From: Clostridiales bacterium
Lineage (GTDB): Bacteria; Bacillota; Clostridia; Saccharofermentanales; Saccharofermentanaceae
DNA: 64,000 bases
Assembly (NCBI GenBank): GCA_017615325.1
Contig: JAGAAI010000048.1
Span: 52,845-116,844, forward strand
Direction of reading: 5' to 3'
In this document: in pieces, positions 1 to 6,936 of the stretch
How positions within the stretch are numbered: the stretch's first letter is position 1
Layout: every line of letters starts with the position of its first letter
Translations under genes and position numbers: made by a program
Notes under the pieces: model-generated
Told to the model about the DNA's origin: nothing
The model's database searches: none
The model's input: the letters and a program-made list of their open reading frames with translations, nothing else

Positions 1-79
1 CAGAATAAAAACAAATGCCTCGCATTTTCCGCACAAGCGAAGCGCGGAGGACCTTTGCGAGGCATTTGTTTTTATTCTG
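1..79. terminator. Bidirectional hairpin terminator downstream of tRNA-Thr
   Basis: Bases 1-23 and 57-79 are perfect reverse complements (23 bp), and the 33-base loop contains a further short GC-rich stem (TCCGC/GCGGA). The outer stem is A/T rich and supplies a T tract on both strands, with a GC-rich inner part (TGCCTCGC), so it can act as a rho-independent terminator in either direction. On the minus strand the stem begins inside the CCA end of the tRNA. It may also belong to a gene beyond the left edge. Confidence 0.8.
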
Positions 80-153
80 GAGCCCCCAAACAGGCTTGAA
101 CTGTTGACCTCATCCTTACCATGGATGCGCTCTACCTACTGAGCTATGGGGGC
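78..153 (-). tRNA. tRNA-Thr (anticodon GGU)
   Basis: Read on the minus strand this folds as a full cloverleaf of 76 nt. The acceptor stem GCCCCCA pairs with TGGGGGC, the D arm is GCTC/GAGC, the anticodon stem CATCC/GGATG closes the loop ATGGTAA with anticodon GGT (threonine), and the T arm is AACAG/CTGTT with TTCAAGC. CCA is encoded and the discriminator base is T. A promoter lies 15 bases upstream and a large hairpin begins within the CCA. Confidence 0.95.
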
Positions 154-167
154 GTCGTGCGAGACAA

Positions 168-196
168 AGTATAGCACAAGCTATTTGTATTTACAA
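168..196 (-). promoter_or_regulatory. Promoter of tRNA-Thr
   Basis: On the minus strand, TTGTAA (191-196) is separated by 17 bases from TATACT (168-173), which is preceded by TGC, an extended -10. Transcription would start near 161, about 8 bases before the mature tRNA 5' end at 153. Confidence 0.7.
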
Positions 197-218
197 CAGG
201 GAGCGGTCTTGCCTGATC

Positions 219-674
219 CTAGTCCTTGATATCAGGCGTCCTGCCGCTCATTACATATGTATCGTAATAGTACTTGATTATGGCGCTTCGGGTAACGATG
301 CCGATGAACAGGCCTCTGTCATCAGTTACGGGAACGAAGTTAGCCGTCAGCGTACTTGCTATAAGGTCTTCTACACTGTCGGTGATATGAGCCGTCGGAT
401 TGGCATGCTTCTTCCTGTTGAGGTCGATCTCGCTGACCTTGAACTTCTCCAATGACTCGATCGCCATGGTGTGGGGCTCACCGCCTTCGCCCTGTACTAT
501 GAACCAGAGAAGATCACCTTCGTTGATTGTCCCCAGATACTTACCGTCTCTGTCTATAACGGGAACTGCAGTATAAGATGTGTTATGCATCTTCTCTAAT
601 GCCTGCCTTACCGTATAATCCGAATACAGATATGTGATATCTGCCTTCGGCTTCATGAAAAATGCTACGTTCAT
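219..674 (-). CDS. CBS-domain pair protein
   Basis: A 151-residue soluble protein consisting of two CBS motifs (about residues 8-62 and 88-145) and little else. The recognisable CBS signatures are AVPVIDRDGKYLGTINEGDL in the first repeat and FVPVTDDRGLFIGIVTRSAI in the second. Free-standing CBS pairs usually bind adenine nucleotides (AMP, ATP, SAM) and modulate a partner; the partner here is unknown. Its ATG lies 5 bases after the stop of the upstream esterase gene, with GGTGGAG overlapping that stop as ribosome binding site, so the two are almost certainly co-transcribed. A nucleotide-sensing role is inferred. Confidence 0.85.
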   Translation of the reverse strand: MNVAFFMKPKADITYLYSDYTVRQALEKMHNTSYTAVPVIDRDGKYLGTINEGDLLWFIVQGEGGEPHTMAIESLEKFKVSEIDLNRKKHANPTAHITDSVEDLIASTLTANFVPVTDDRGLFIGIVTRSAIIKYYYDTYVMSGRTPDIKD

Positions 675-679
675 CCTGA

Positions 680-2278
680 TTACACTCCACCCAGATCCTT
701 ATCTATTGTAACTGAGAACGGTGCAGCCGTAAGTCCGTTTTGGGCATGCAAAGGAGTAGGTCCGTAACTTACATATGCGTATCTAACCTTTGACGGGTAG
801 ACAACGTTGGGACAATTGAGCAGTACCGTTCTGCCGTCGAAGTCGATCGACGCTTCTGCCGGGAAGAAGACCTCGTCTTCGCCGGCGACCTGGAAGCCGG
901 AATCTTCACTCGTATAAACGACATCCAGGTTCAGGAGGGCATAATCCCCTCCGAATGTTATCTCGACACCCTCGCCTCTTCTTGCATCGATGATGTAAGG
1001 AGCTACGGCGTTAACGTTATCAAAGCCGTAAACGAATTTCTCGGCAAGGAGGGCCAGTCTGTCACCGACCGTCTTCTTGTCCGAAGGGTGGAGATTATCG
1101 AACTCGCCGCAATCGATAATTACCGCCATATAGACATTGGGCACGTCGATCGCAACGAGTTGCTGCTGTTCTCTTAATGTGGGCCAGCACATATCCTCGT
1201 ATCCCATGTACTTCTTCTCTTTGGAGATATACATAGGAAGCTGGCAGAAGAGGAAAGGCATCTCCTGATCGAAGAAGACTTCTCTCCATTCCGAGATAAG
1301 TGATGTCAGGACCACTCCGTATTCGTTGGCATGTTCCCAGTCGGCCTCGCCTTGATAGAAGATGACTCCTCTCAGTGTGTAAGGCGCGATCCTTAAGACC
1401 ATGCTCTCAAAAAATGACCCCGGGTGCCTCTCTGCCTTGACGCCGATCGGCGGCGGCCAGGGGAATTCGCCGACATCGCGGTCAGATTCCTTGTAGGTCA
1501 TGAAGGGGTTCTCTTCCAGAGCCTTCTCAAGCTCATGGTTATATTTTTCGAGTCTCTGTTCGTAATCCTTGCTTCTCTCTTCGTACTCTTCTTCGGTAAG
1601 ATCGTCACAGTCGCGTTCGAACTCTTTTAATATCGTCTTGCCTTCCTTGGTGGCAAGGAGAGAATCAACAGATTGCCAACAGGAGATGGAAGAACTCGTA
1701 TATGCACAGCAGATGATTCCGATCTTACTTTCAATTCTGGATTCAACCTCTCGGGCAAAATAGTAAGCCACCGCGCTCATCTTGCCTGCAGTCTGGGCGT
1801 CTATCCTGACCCACTTTGCTTCCTCTTCAGCCTTGGCCTGTTCTTCATTCAGGAAGCCGAACTGGGGAACTTCGTAGTAGAAGATCTCGGTCTCGGGGAT
1901 CTTGGTCACGATGAACTTGGCAAACTCGGATCTGTTAAGAGGATAGAGCATATTCGTCTGTCCTGCCGCGAGCCAGACTTCGCCCGCCCAGGTATTGTTC
2001 ATCTCGACTACCGCATCCTGTGCGCTTACGCGGATCTTAAAAGGTCCGCCAGGTTCGTCGATCGATGATGAGAAAATAAGGAAACTGCCGTCCTCTTCGA
2101 AGGAACCTTCGCCCTTGGAGACTACATTGCCGGCTTCATCGGTTACCTCACAGGAGATAATGACTCCCTGGGTCCCGGCCTTGACACTGGCTTCGTCACA
2201 ACTGCCAAACACACGGAGCTCGGCTCCCCACTGGAAGACCATGTTATCTTTGAATATACCGTTAAGCTTTATATTCAT
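680..2278 (-). CDS. Sialate O-acetylesterase-like SGNH protein with altered nucleophile
   Basis: A 532-residue protein of the sialate O-acetylesterase (SASA/DUF303) type. Family motifs are present in order: N-terminal GIFKDNMVFQ (family consensus like FSDNMVLQ), the block I region AGQTNM near residue 108, GVIFYQGEADW in the middle, and a DNLHPSDKKTVGDRLA block carrying the catalytic His. In active members block I reads GQSNM with Ser as nucleophile; here the codon at 1955-1957 gives Thr, so esterase activity is doubtful. There is no signal peptide, so it is probably cytoplasmic. The open frame extends to a TTG at 2314 without a ribosome site; the ATG at 2278 has GAGG upstream and puts the family motif at the N terminus. 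Confidence 0.75.
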   Translation of the reverse strand: MNIKLNGIFKDNMVFQWGAELRVFGSCDEASVKAGTQGVIISCEVTDEAGNVVSKGEGSFEEDGSFLIFSSSIDEPGGPFKIRVSAQDAVVEMNNTWAGEVWLAAGQTNMLYPLNRSEFAKFIVTKIPETEIFYYEVPQFGFLNEEQAKAEEEAKWVRIDAQTAGKMSAVAYYFAREVESRIESKIGIICCAYTSSSISCWQSVDSLLATKEGKTILKEFERDCDDLTEEEYEERSKDYEQRLEKYNHELEKALEENPFMTYKESDRDVGEFPWPPPIGVKAERHPGSFFESMVLRIAPYTLRGVIFYQGEADWEHANEYGVVLTSLISEWREVFFDQEMPFLFCQLPMYISKEKKYMGYEDMCWPTLREQQQLVAIDVPNVYMAVIIDCGEFDNLHPSDKKTVGDRLALLAEKFVYGFDNVNAVAPYIIDARRGEGVEITFGGDYALLNLDVVYTSEDSGFQVAGEDEVFFPAEASIDFDGRTVLLNCPNVVYPSKVRYAYVSYGPTPLHAQNGLTAAPFSVTIDKDLGGV

Positions 2279-2331
2279 TGCCCAATGTGCCTCGTCTTGA
2301 GACGAACCCTTCAAAGTTTTTGTATTTTATT

Positions 2332-2337
2332 ATTATA
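2332..2337 (-). promoter_or_regulatory. -10 element for the esterase/CBS operon
   Basis: A perfect TATAAT on the minus strand (ATTATA on plus), with no good -35. Transcription would begin near 2325, giving a leader of about 47 bases to the ATG at 2278 but only about 11 bases to the TTG at 2314, which supports the ATG. Confidence 0.45.
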
Positions 2338-2356
2338 CAGCAAATCGGGCTTAAAA

Positions 2357-3154
2357 TCAGTTCTTGAGCAACTTTTGTTCAAAATGCAGGACAAGGCCCG
2401 TAGGAAGGACCTTTGAGACAAAGTGGACCATCTTCTGCGAAAACTTATATACCAGTACTTTTCTGCCTTTGTAAGAAGCCTTCAATGAGGCTTTGGCGAG
2501 CTTATCTGCCTGAGCCACCACATTTTTGCGGAAGCCCGTGAACTCAGTCTCACGTCCGCCCGTGGCTTTCCCCAGGAACTCGGTATCGACGGGACCGGGG
2601 CAGACCGCCGTTACGACAATACCCTGCGGGGCAAGTTCGGCACCTAAGGCTCTGGAGAAGTTAAGAACGTAAGATTTGCTCGCAGCATAGACCGCAAAAC
2701 CCGGCTGGGGAAGAAAAGCCGCGGAAGATGCGATATTGATGATCCTTCCTCCGCCTTTCTTCACCTCAGATGTCTTCATGTAGGGAAGAACTATCCTGGT
2801 AAGAAGGGTTAAGCTCTGACAATTGACATTGATGGTGGCAGCGACATCCTCTATGGCATTAGAGGAAAGATTTCCTCTCTTTCCCAATCCGGCACAGTTT
2901 ATCAGCAGGCAAACGCTGTAATCACCTGATGACAGCCTTTGTCCTATGGATTCAAGATCATTAGCATTTGTAAGGTCTGCCTTTACAGGGCGGATCCTCT
3001 TATCGCCCGTAAGCGCAAGAAGGGCGTCGAGTTTATCCTGACGCCTTGCTACGATCCATATCTCATCGAGAGTTTCATCCGTTACTGAGATCTCCTTAAC
3101 GAATGCTTCACCGATCCCTGAAGAAGCTCCGGTAACGATCGCGATCTTTTTCAT
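2357..3154 (-). CDS. Short-chain dehydrogenase/reductase
   Basis: A 265-residue classical SDR. The N-terminal dinucleotide site is TGASSGIG (residues 9-16), followed by an INCAG motif near residue 88, catalytic Ser in the IASSAAF region and YAASK (Tyr/Lys pair) near residue 157. The PGPVDTEF loop is also typical. The C terminus is basic and slightly hydrophobic, as in the YqjQ/DltE-like subgroup. Substrate cannot be told from sequence. It starts 2 bases after the stop of the large membrane protein upstream, implying an operon. Confidence 0.85.
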   Translation of the reverse strand: MKKIAIVTGASSGIGEAFVKEISVTDETLDEIWIVARRQDKLDALLALTGDKRIRPVKADLTNANDLESIGQRLSSGDYSVCLLINCAGLGKRGNLSSNAIEDVAATINVNCQSLTLLTRIVLPYMKTSEVKKGGGRIINIASSAAFLPQPGFAVYAASKSYVLNFSRALGAELAPQGIVVTAVCPGPVDTEFLGKATGGRETEFTGFRKNVVAQADKLAKASLKASYKGRKVLVYKFSQKMVHFVSKVLPTGLVLHFEQKLLKN

Positions 3155-3156
3155 CC

Positions 3157-5730
3157 TTACAGGCCTTCAGAGACTCCATCCGTTCCCTTGTTATCGGAAG
3201 ATTCCATGGGAAGGGATGAATTCAGGATAGAAGGTCTCTTTCCTTCCAAAGCCTTGCCGAGAGCAGGAGCCCTGTCTTCTTCTTCAAGCTGGCCTGCACT
3301 GTTAGGTCTTCTTATGCCGCCATAAGCGGACTCTGATTCTTCACGCTGTTCAACCGGATTCTGCTTTGCTTTGTTGAAGAAAGCTGCCTTGCGGGAAGAT
3401 CCTGACGTGAAGCTGGTAGGCTCATCCGAGTCTATGTTCCTGCGGACATTCTTTTGAGGAGCCGGCTGACTATTGGCCTTAGCCTCAGCATTGGGAACGA
3501 ATCCGGGAACTGCTGCACCTTCGACGGGTTTAAAAGGAGATGCTCCGCCGTAGTTATCCCAGTTAGCTTTGACACCGGGTCTTGCCGCTGCCGGAGGAGG
3601 TGTCTTGCTCTTGCTCAAAGCAGAACCCAGTGCATTGACCTCATCGGAATCGGGCTTCCTGTGTTCGAAGTTGCTTATGGATGCACGGTAGGAAGTATCC
3701 TTCTTCTCCTGTTCCCAAACGGGCTTGGAGGGAGCCTCTTCAGCCTGCTTGGGGCTTTCCTTCTTCTGGGCCCAGAAAGGCTTGTTCTGGCTTTCTCTCT
3801 TAGGCTTCTCTTCCCTCTCCCATACGGGCTTGGAAGGTTCTGCCTGAGGCTTTGCTTCTGCCTGAGGCTTAGGTTCTTCCTTCTTCTCTGCCCAGGAAGG
3901 TTTGTTGATGTCAGGCCTTGCCTTCGGCTCTTCATTCCTCTCCCAGACGGGCTTTGTCGGAGCTTCCTGCTGTACCTTAGGCTGCGGTCTGCTCTGTGCC
4001 CAGGCGGGCTTGTTCAGATCACCCCTGGGTCTGGCATTGTTGTCTCTTTCCCAAACGGGTCTTGTGGGAGCCTCTTCCTGCTTGAAAGCGGATCCTGCTG
4101 CTACAGCCGCTCCGCCTATGGTCGTTGTCTTTGCCGCAGGTCTTGCGAATGCTTCAGGAGCAGATGAGATCTTGCCCTCTGTTGCTGCCAGTTCTGCAGC
4201 TGCTCTTTCTGCAGCCTGCCTCTCAGCCTCTGCCTGAGCTTGAGCCTGGGCAGCTTCTCTTCTTGCAGCCTCTGCTCTCCTGGCGGCTTCCTTTGCAGCC
4301 CTTCTTGCAGCCTCAGCCTTCTCCATGGCGGCCTTTTCTTCAGGGGAGAGGTTGGATTTGGCACCTGCGCCCTGTCCCTGGAAACCTGCTCTGTTATTAG
4401 CTGCCTGGGTGGCTGATGCGATACCCGGTCTCTTTACGGGAGGCTTGGGCTGGATGGTCTTATCGGAATTCTCCATATCGCGGAGATTCTTCATGGCAGA
4501 TGCCGTGTTATATCCGCTGGATCTGGAATTCATCGATCTTGCTGCGAGAGCAGCTTCTTCGGCATACTGGGAATCAAGTTTATCTCCCGTTATCGAACAG
4601 TAGAGCTTGGGAACGCCGGGAATAAGCCTTATTGCGCTCTCCTTGGATGTGTACTTCTTAACCTTGTTGAGATAGAGATATCTTCCGATGAGAAGAACTA
4701 TGATGGCAAGGACTATCATGTGCCAGGGCTGGATCTTAGTTCCCCTTGCAGGACCTGAAGACACGAGCTTCTGGATGAGAAGAGTCGTTGCCTCCGTCGT
4801 GACCTCCACAGTCTCCTCAACTGAAGGTTCTGTGGGCGCGGTGGTGCTCATGGTCGTCGTTGTCTCGTCCTGAGCGGGAATGACAACAGCCTCCGTATCG
4901 GAAGTCTCTTCAGAAGTCTCCTTCTTTTTCTTCTCTTTCTCGGTAGTTGTTGTAGTTGTATCCTTTGTCTTCTTGGTGGTGGTCGTTGTTGTCGTTGCCT
5001 GAGTCGTTGTTGTCGTGGTTACATCCTTCTTCGTTGTGGTTGCAGCTGTAGTCGTTGCCTTGGAAGAAGTTGTCGTTGTCGTAGCTTTAGTTGTAGCTCT
5101 CGTTGTCGTGGTCGTAGTTGTAGCACGCGTCGTTGTAGCCCTGGTAGTCGATCTGGTCGTACCGCTGGTAGAAGAAGACGTTCCTCTGGTGGGATTAACG
5201 ACGGGAGCTGCCGTGGGAGCTTTTGTAGGGATCGGGGTAGGTGTTGCCGTAGGAGCTTTTGTAGGAACCGGTGTAGGTGTTGCCGTGGGAACCGGAGTAG
5301 GGGTCGGTTTATTATCCGCAGAGCTTGCAGATACATTGGAAACAGAACAACGTATATCACCTACATTTGTACCGGCAAAATTAAAGCCTGCATTGCTGTC
5401 GTTTGGATTGCTTCCTCCCCATGTGGTTATGGTAACATGAACACTGGATTCGCCCGTGCTCTTGACTTTACAGTTCCATGTATTGGTGACATCGATAGTA
5501 TGATTGAAGTCCAGATCGAAACTGCACTTGTCACCCTTCTCATAACCCTTGACATCAAAGGTAACCTGACCTCCGTCGTCGTGAAATGCTCTGCAATGCG
5601 CCGTAACCTTGGCGTTTCCCCTGCTGCTGGCACTGACCATTTCTGCCGGAAATAAAAAAGCGGCAATAGCAGATATGACTACTAATGCGGCAAGTAAAAC
5701 GCTAATCTTCTTAGTTCCCGATAACGTCAT
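3157..5730 (-). CDS. Membrane-spanning protein with Thr/Pro-rich outer region and Trp-motif repeats
   Basis: An 857-residue protein I cannot assign to a family. Residues 1-35 form a signal peptide. A compact folded region (about 36-140), rich in beta-like segments and small polar residues, may be an Ig- or CBM-like domain. It is followed by Pro-Thr repeats (PTPVPTATP) and a long Thr/Ser tract (about 175-320). One hydrophobic span (MIVLAIIVLLIGRYLYL, about 340-358) precedes a basic stop-transfer stretch and a long Ala/Glu/Lys-rich tail. The tail contains alternating motifs KPVWER and NKPxWAQ. Topology therefore looks like outside-TM-inside, with the repeats cytoplasmic. The start has a strong GGAGGGG site. 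A scaffold or sensor role is conceivable but unproven. Confidence 0.7.
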   Translation of the reverse strand: MTLSGTKKISVLLAALVVISAIAAFLFPAEMVSASSRGNAKVTAHCRAFHDDGGQVTFDVKGYEKGDKCSFDLDFNHTIDVTNTWNCKVKSTGESSVHVTITTWGGSNPNDSNAGFNFAGTNVGDIRCSVSNVSASSADNKPTPTPVPTATPTPVPTKAPTATPTPIPTKAPTAAPVVNPTRGTSSSTSGTTRSTTRATTTRATTTTTTTRATTKATTTTTSSKATTTAATTTKKDVTTTTTTQATTTTTTTKKTKDTTTTTTEKEKKKKETSEETSDTEAVVIPAQDETTTTMSTTAPTEPSVEETVEVTTEATTLLIQKLVSSGPARGTKIQPWHMIVLAIIVLLIGRYLYLNKVKKYTSKESAIRLIPGVPKLYCSITGDKLDSQYAEEAALAARSMNSRSSGYNTASAMKNLRDMENSDKTIQPKPPVKRPGIASATQAANNRAGFQGQGAGAKSNLSPEEKAAMEKAEAARRAAKEAARRAEAARREAAQAQAQAEAERQAAERAAAELAATEGKISSAPEAFARPAAKTTTIGGAAVAAGSAFKQEEAPTRPVWERDNNARPRGDLNKPAWAQSRPQPKVQQEAPTKPVWERNEEPKARPDINKPSWAEKKEEPKPQAEAKPQAEPSKPVWEREEKPKRESQNKPFWAQKKESPKQAEEAPSKPVWEQEKKDTSYRASISNFEHRKPDSDEVNALGSALSKSKTPPPAAARPGVKANWDNYGGASPFKPVEGAAVPGFVPNAEAKANSQPAPQKNVRRNIDSDEPTSFTSGSSRKAAFFNKAKQNPVEQREESESAYGGIRRPNSAGQLEEEDRAPALGKALEGKRPSILNSSLPMESSDNKGTDGVSEGL
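3710..4075 (-). repeat. Coding repeats: alternating PVWE and KPxWA motifs
   Basis: Within the 857-residue protein the motif [RK]PVWE[RQ] occurs four times and NKPxWA[QE] three times, strictly alternating with Glu/Lys/Pro-rich spacers of roughly 15-25 residues. Spacing and conservation of the single Trp in each motif suggest short linear binding motifs, not a globular domain. Confidence 0.75.
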
Positions 5731-5749
5731 GAGTTAACCCCTCCAACAA

Positions 5750-5763
5750 GGACCCGAAGGTCC
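5750..5763 (-). promoter_or_regulatory. UUCG tetraloop hairpin in the leader of the 857-residue gene
   Basis: On the minus strand GGACC-TTCG-GGTCC forms a stem closed by the very stable C(UUCG)G tetraloop. It lies in the 5' leader between the promoter and the GGAGGGG ribosome site. It may stabilise the mRNA; there is no T tract, so a terminator is unlikely. Confidence 0.5.
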
Positions 5764-5786
5764 CTTCATGTGTTCTCGTATAAAAA

Positions 5787-5815
5787 ATTATACGACCTGG
5801 AGGGATTTTATTCAA
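5787..5815 (-). promoter_or_regulatory. Promoter of the 857-residue membrane protein operon
   Basis: On the minus strand TTGAAT (5810-5815) and a perfect TATAAT (5787-5792) are separated by exactly 17 bases. Transcription would start near 5780, about 50 bases before the ATG. Confidence 0.7.
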
Positions 5816-5874
5816 TAATATATATTAATAAACACTTAACATTTGTGGCGCAAACTTATTAAATTCGGAACTGA

Positions 5875-6921
5875 TCAGGCGATAACACCGCCTAAAGCCA
5901 GCAGATCATCATCGTAGAAAACCGCTGCCTGGCCGGGGGCCGGAGCCCTTACCGGCTCATCGAAAAGAGCCGTCAGCTTATCTTCACCTGTACGTGTAAC
6001 TATGCAGGGGACAAGGGGGTGGTGATATCTGATCTTGCCCGCAAGCCTTAGGGAGGCGCCCTGCGGGATATCTTCTGCCGCCATGAAGTTAAGGTTTATG
6101 ACCTCGACTTCCTTTGTGTAAAGATCACTGTCATCACCGATCACGACTTCGTTTGTCACGGGGTCTATCCTTGTAACGTATTGTCTCTCACCCAAAGCTA
6201 TGCCCAGACCGCGGCGCTGGCCTATGGTGTAGTTGATTATGCCCTTGTGCTGCCCCAGGACATTTCCTTGGGTATCGACGAAATTGCCTCCGGGCGGAAC
6301 ATCTCCTTCAAAGTGATCCTCTATAAAGGATGCATGATCACCGTCGGGAACAAAGCATATCTCCTGGGATTCTTCTTTGTTGTATACTTCGATCCCTGCG
6401 GACTTTGCGATCTTGCGCACTTCATCTTTCGTAAGATCGCCCAGAGGAAAGATGGTCCGGGCAAGCATCTCCTGGGACAAGCGGTAGAGCATATAGGACT
6501 GGTCTTTGGCAGTATTCGCGCTCATCTTTACGGCAAGGCGTCCGGAATCAGTCTTAACGATCTTCGCGTAATGGCCCGTGGCTATGTATCCGGCATTATG
6601 GTAGGACGCAGCCCGCAGAAGTCCCGTCCACTTGATATCGTGATTGCAGCCCGTGCAGGGATTGGGTGTCTTGCCGTCTCTATAGGCCCTTGCAAAAGGA
6701 TCCACGACATCTGTCATGAACTCCTTTTCCATGTTTACGACAGAATACGGGATCCCCAGGGTCTGACAGGTCCCGGAAGCCTCAGACACTTCACAGCATC
6801 TGTTGATGTCGTGCCATATCTTCAGAGTGACACCATAAACATCGTAGCCTGCAGCTTTAAGAAGAACGCAGGCAACTGCGGAGTCGACTCCGCCGCTCAT
6901 GCCTACTACTACGCCTGCCAT
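5875..6921 (-). CDS. mnmA: tRNA-specific 2-thiouridylase MnmA
   Basis: A 348-residue enzyme that thiolates U34 of tRNA for Lys, Glu and Gln. The ATP-pyrophosphatase P-loop SGGVDS is at residues 9-14. The two catalytic cysteines are visible in NPCTGCN (C89) and EICFVPDGDH (C189), and GQRRGLGI is the family's later signature. Length and motif order match the family. It starts 15 bases after the stop of the HD-GYP gene and is probably co-transcribed with it. No sulfur-donor partner such as iscS lies nearby. Confidence 0.95.
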   Translation of the reverse strand: MAGVVVGMSGGVDSAVACVLLKAAGYDVYGVTLKIWHDINRCCEVSEASGTCQTLGIPYSVVNMEKEFMTDVVDPFARAYRDGKTPNPCTGCNHDIKWTGLLRAASYHNAGYIATGHYAKIVKTDSGRLAVKMSANTAKDQSYMLYRLSQEMLARTIFPLGDLTKDEVRKIAKSAGIEVYNKEESQEICFVPDGDHASFIEDHFEGDVPPGGNFVDTQGNVLGQHKGIINYTIGQRRGLGIALGERQYVTRIDPVTNEVVIGDDSDLYTKEVEVINLNFMAAEDIPQGASLRLAGKIRYHHPLVPCIVTRTGEDKLTALFDEPVRAPAPGQAAVFYDDDLLALGGVIA

Positions 6922-6936
6922 TCCTTGACCTCTTTA

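Noticed and set aside
5015..5440. A Val-rich plus-strand frame
   Set aside because: Antisense of the Thr-rich tract of the 857-residue protein, with no independent signals.
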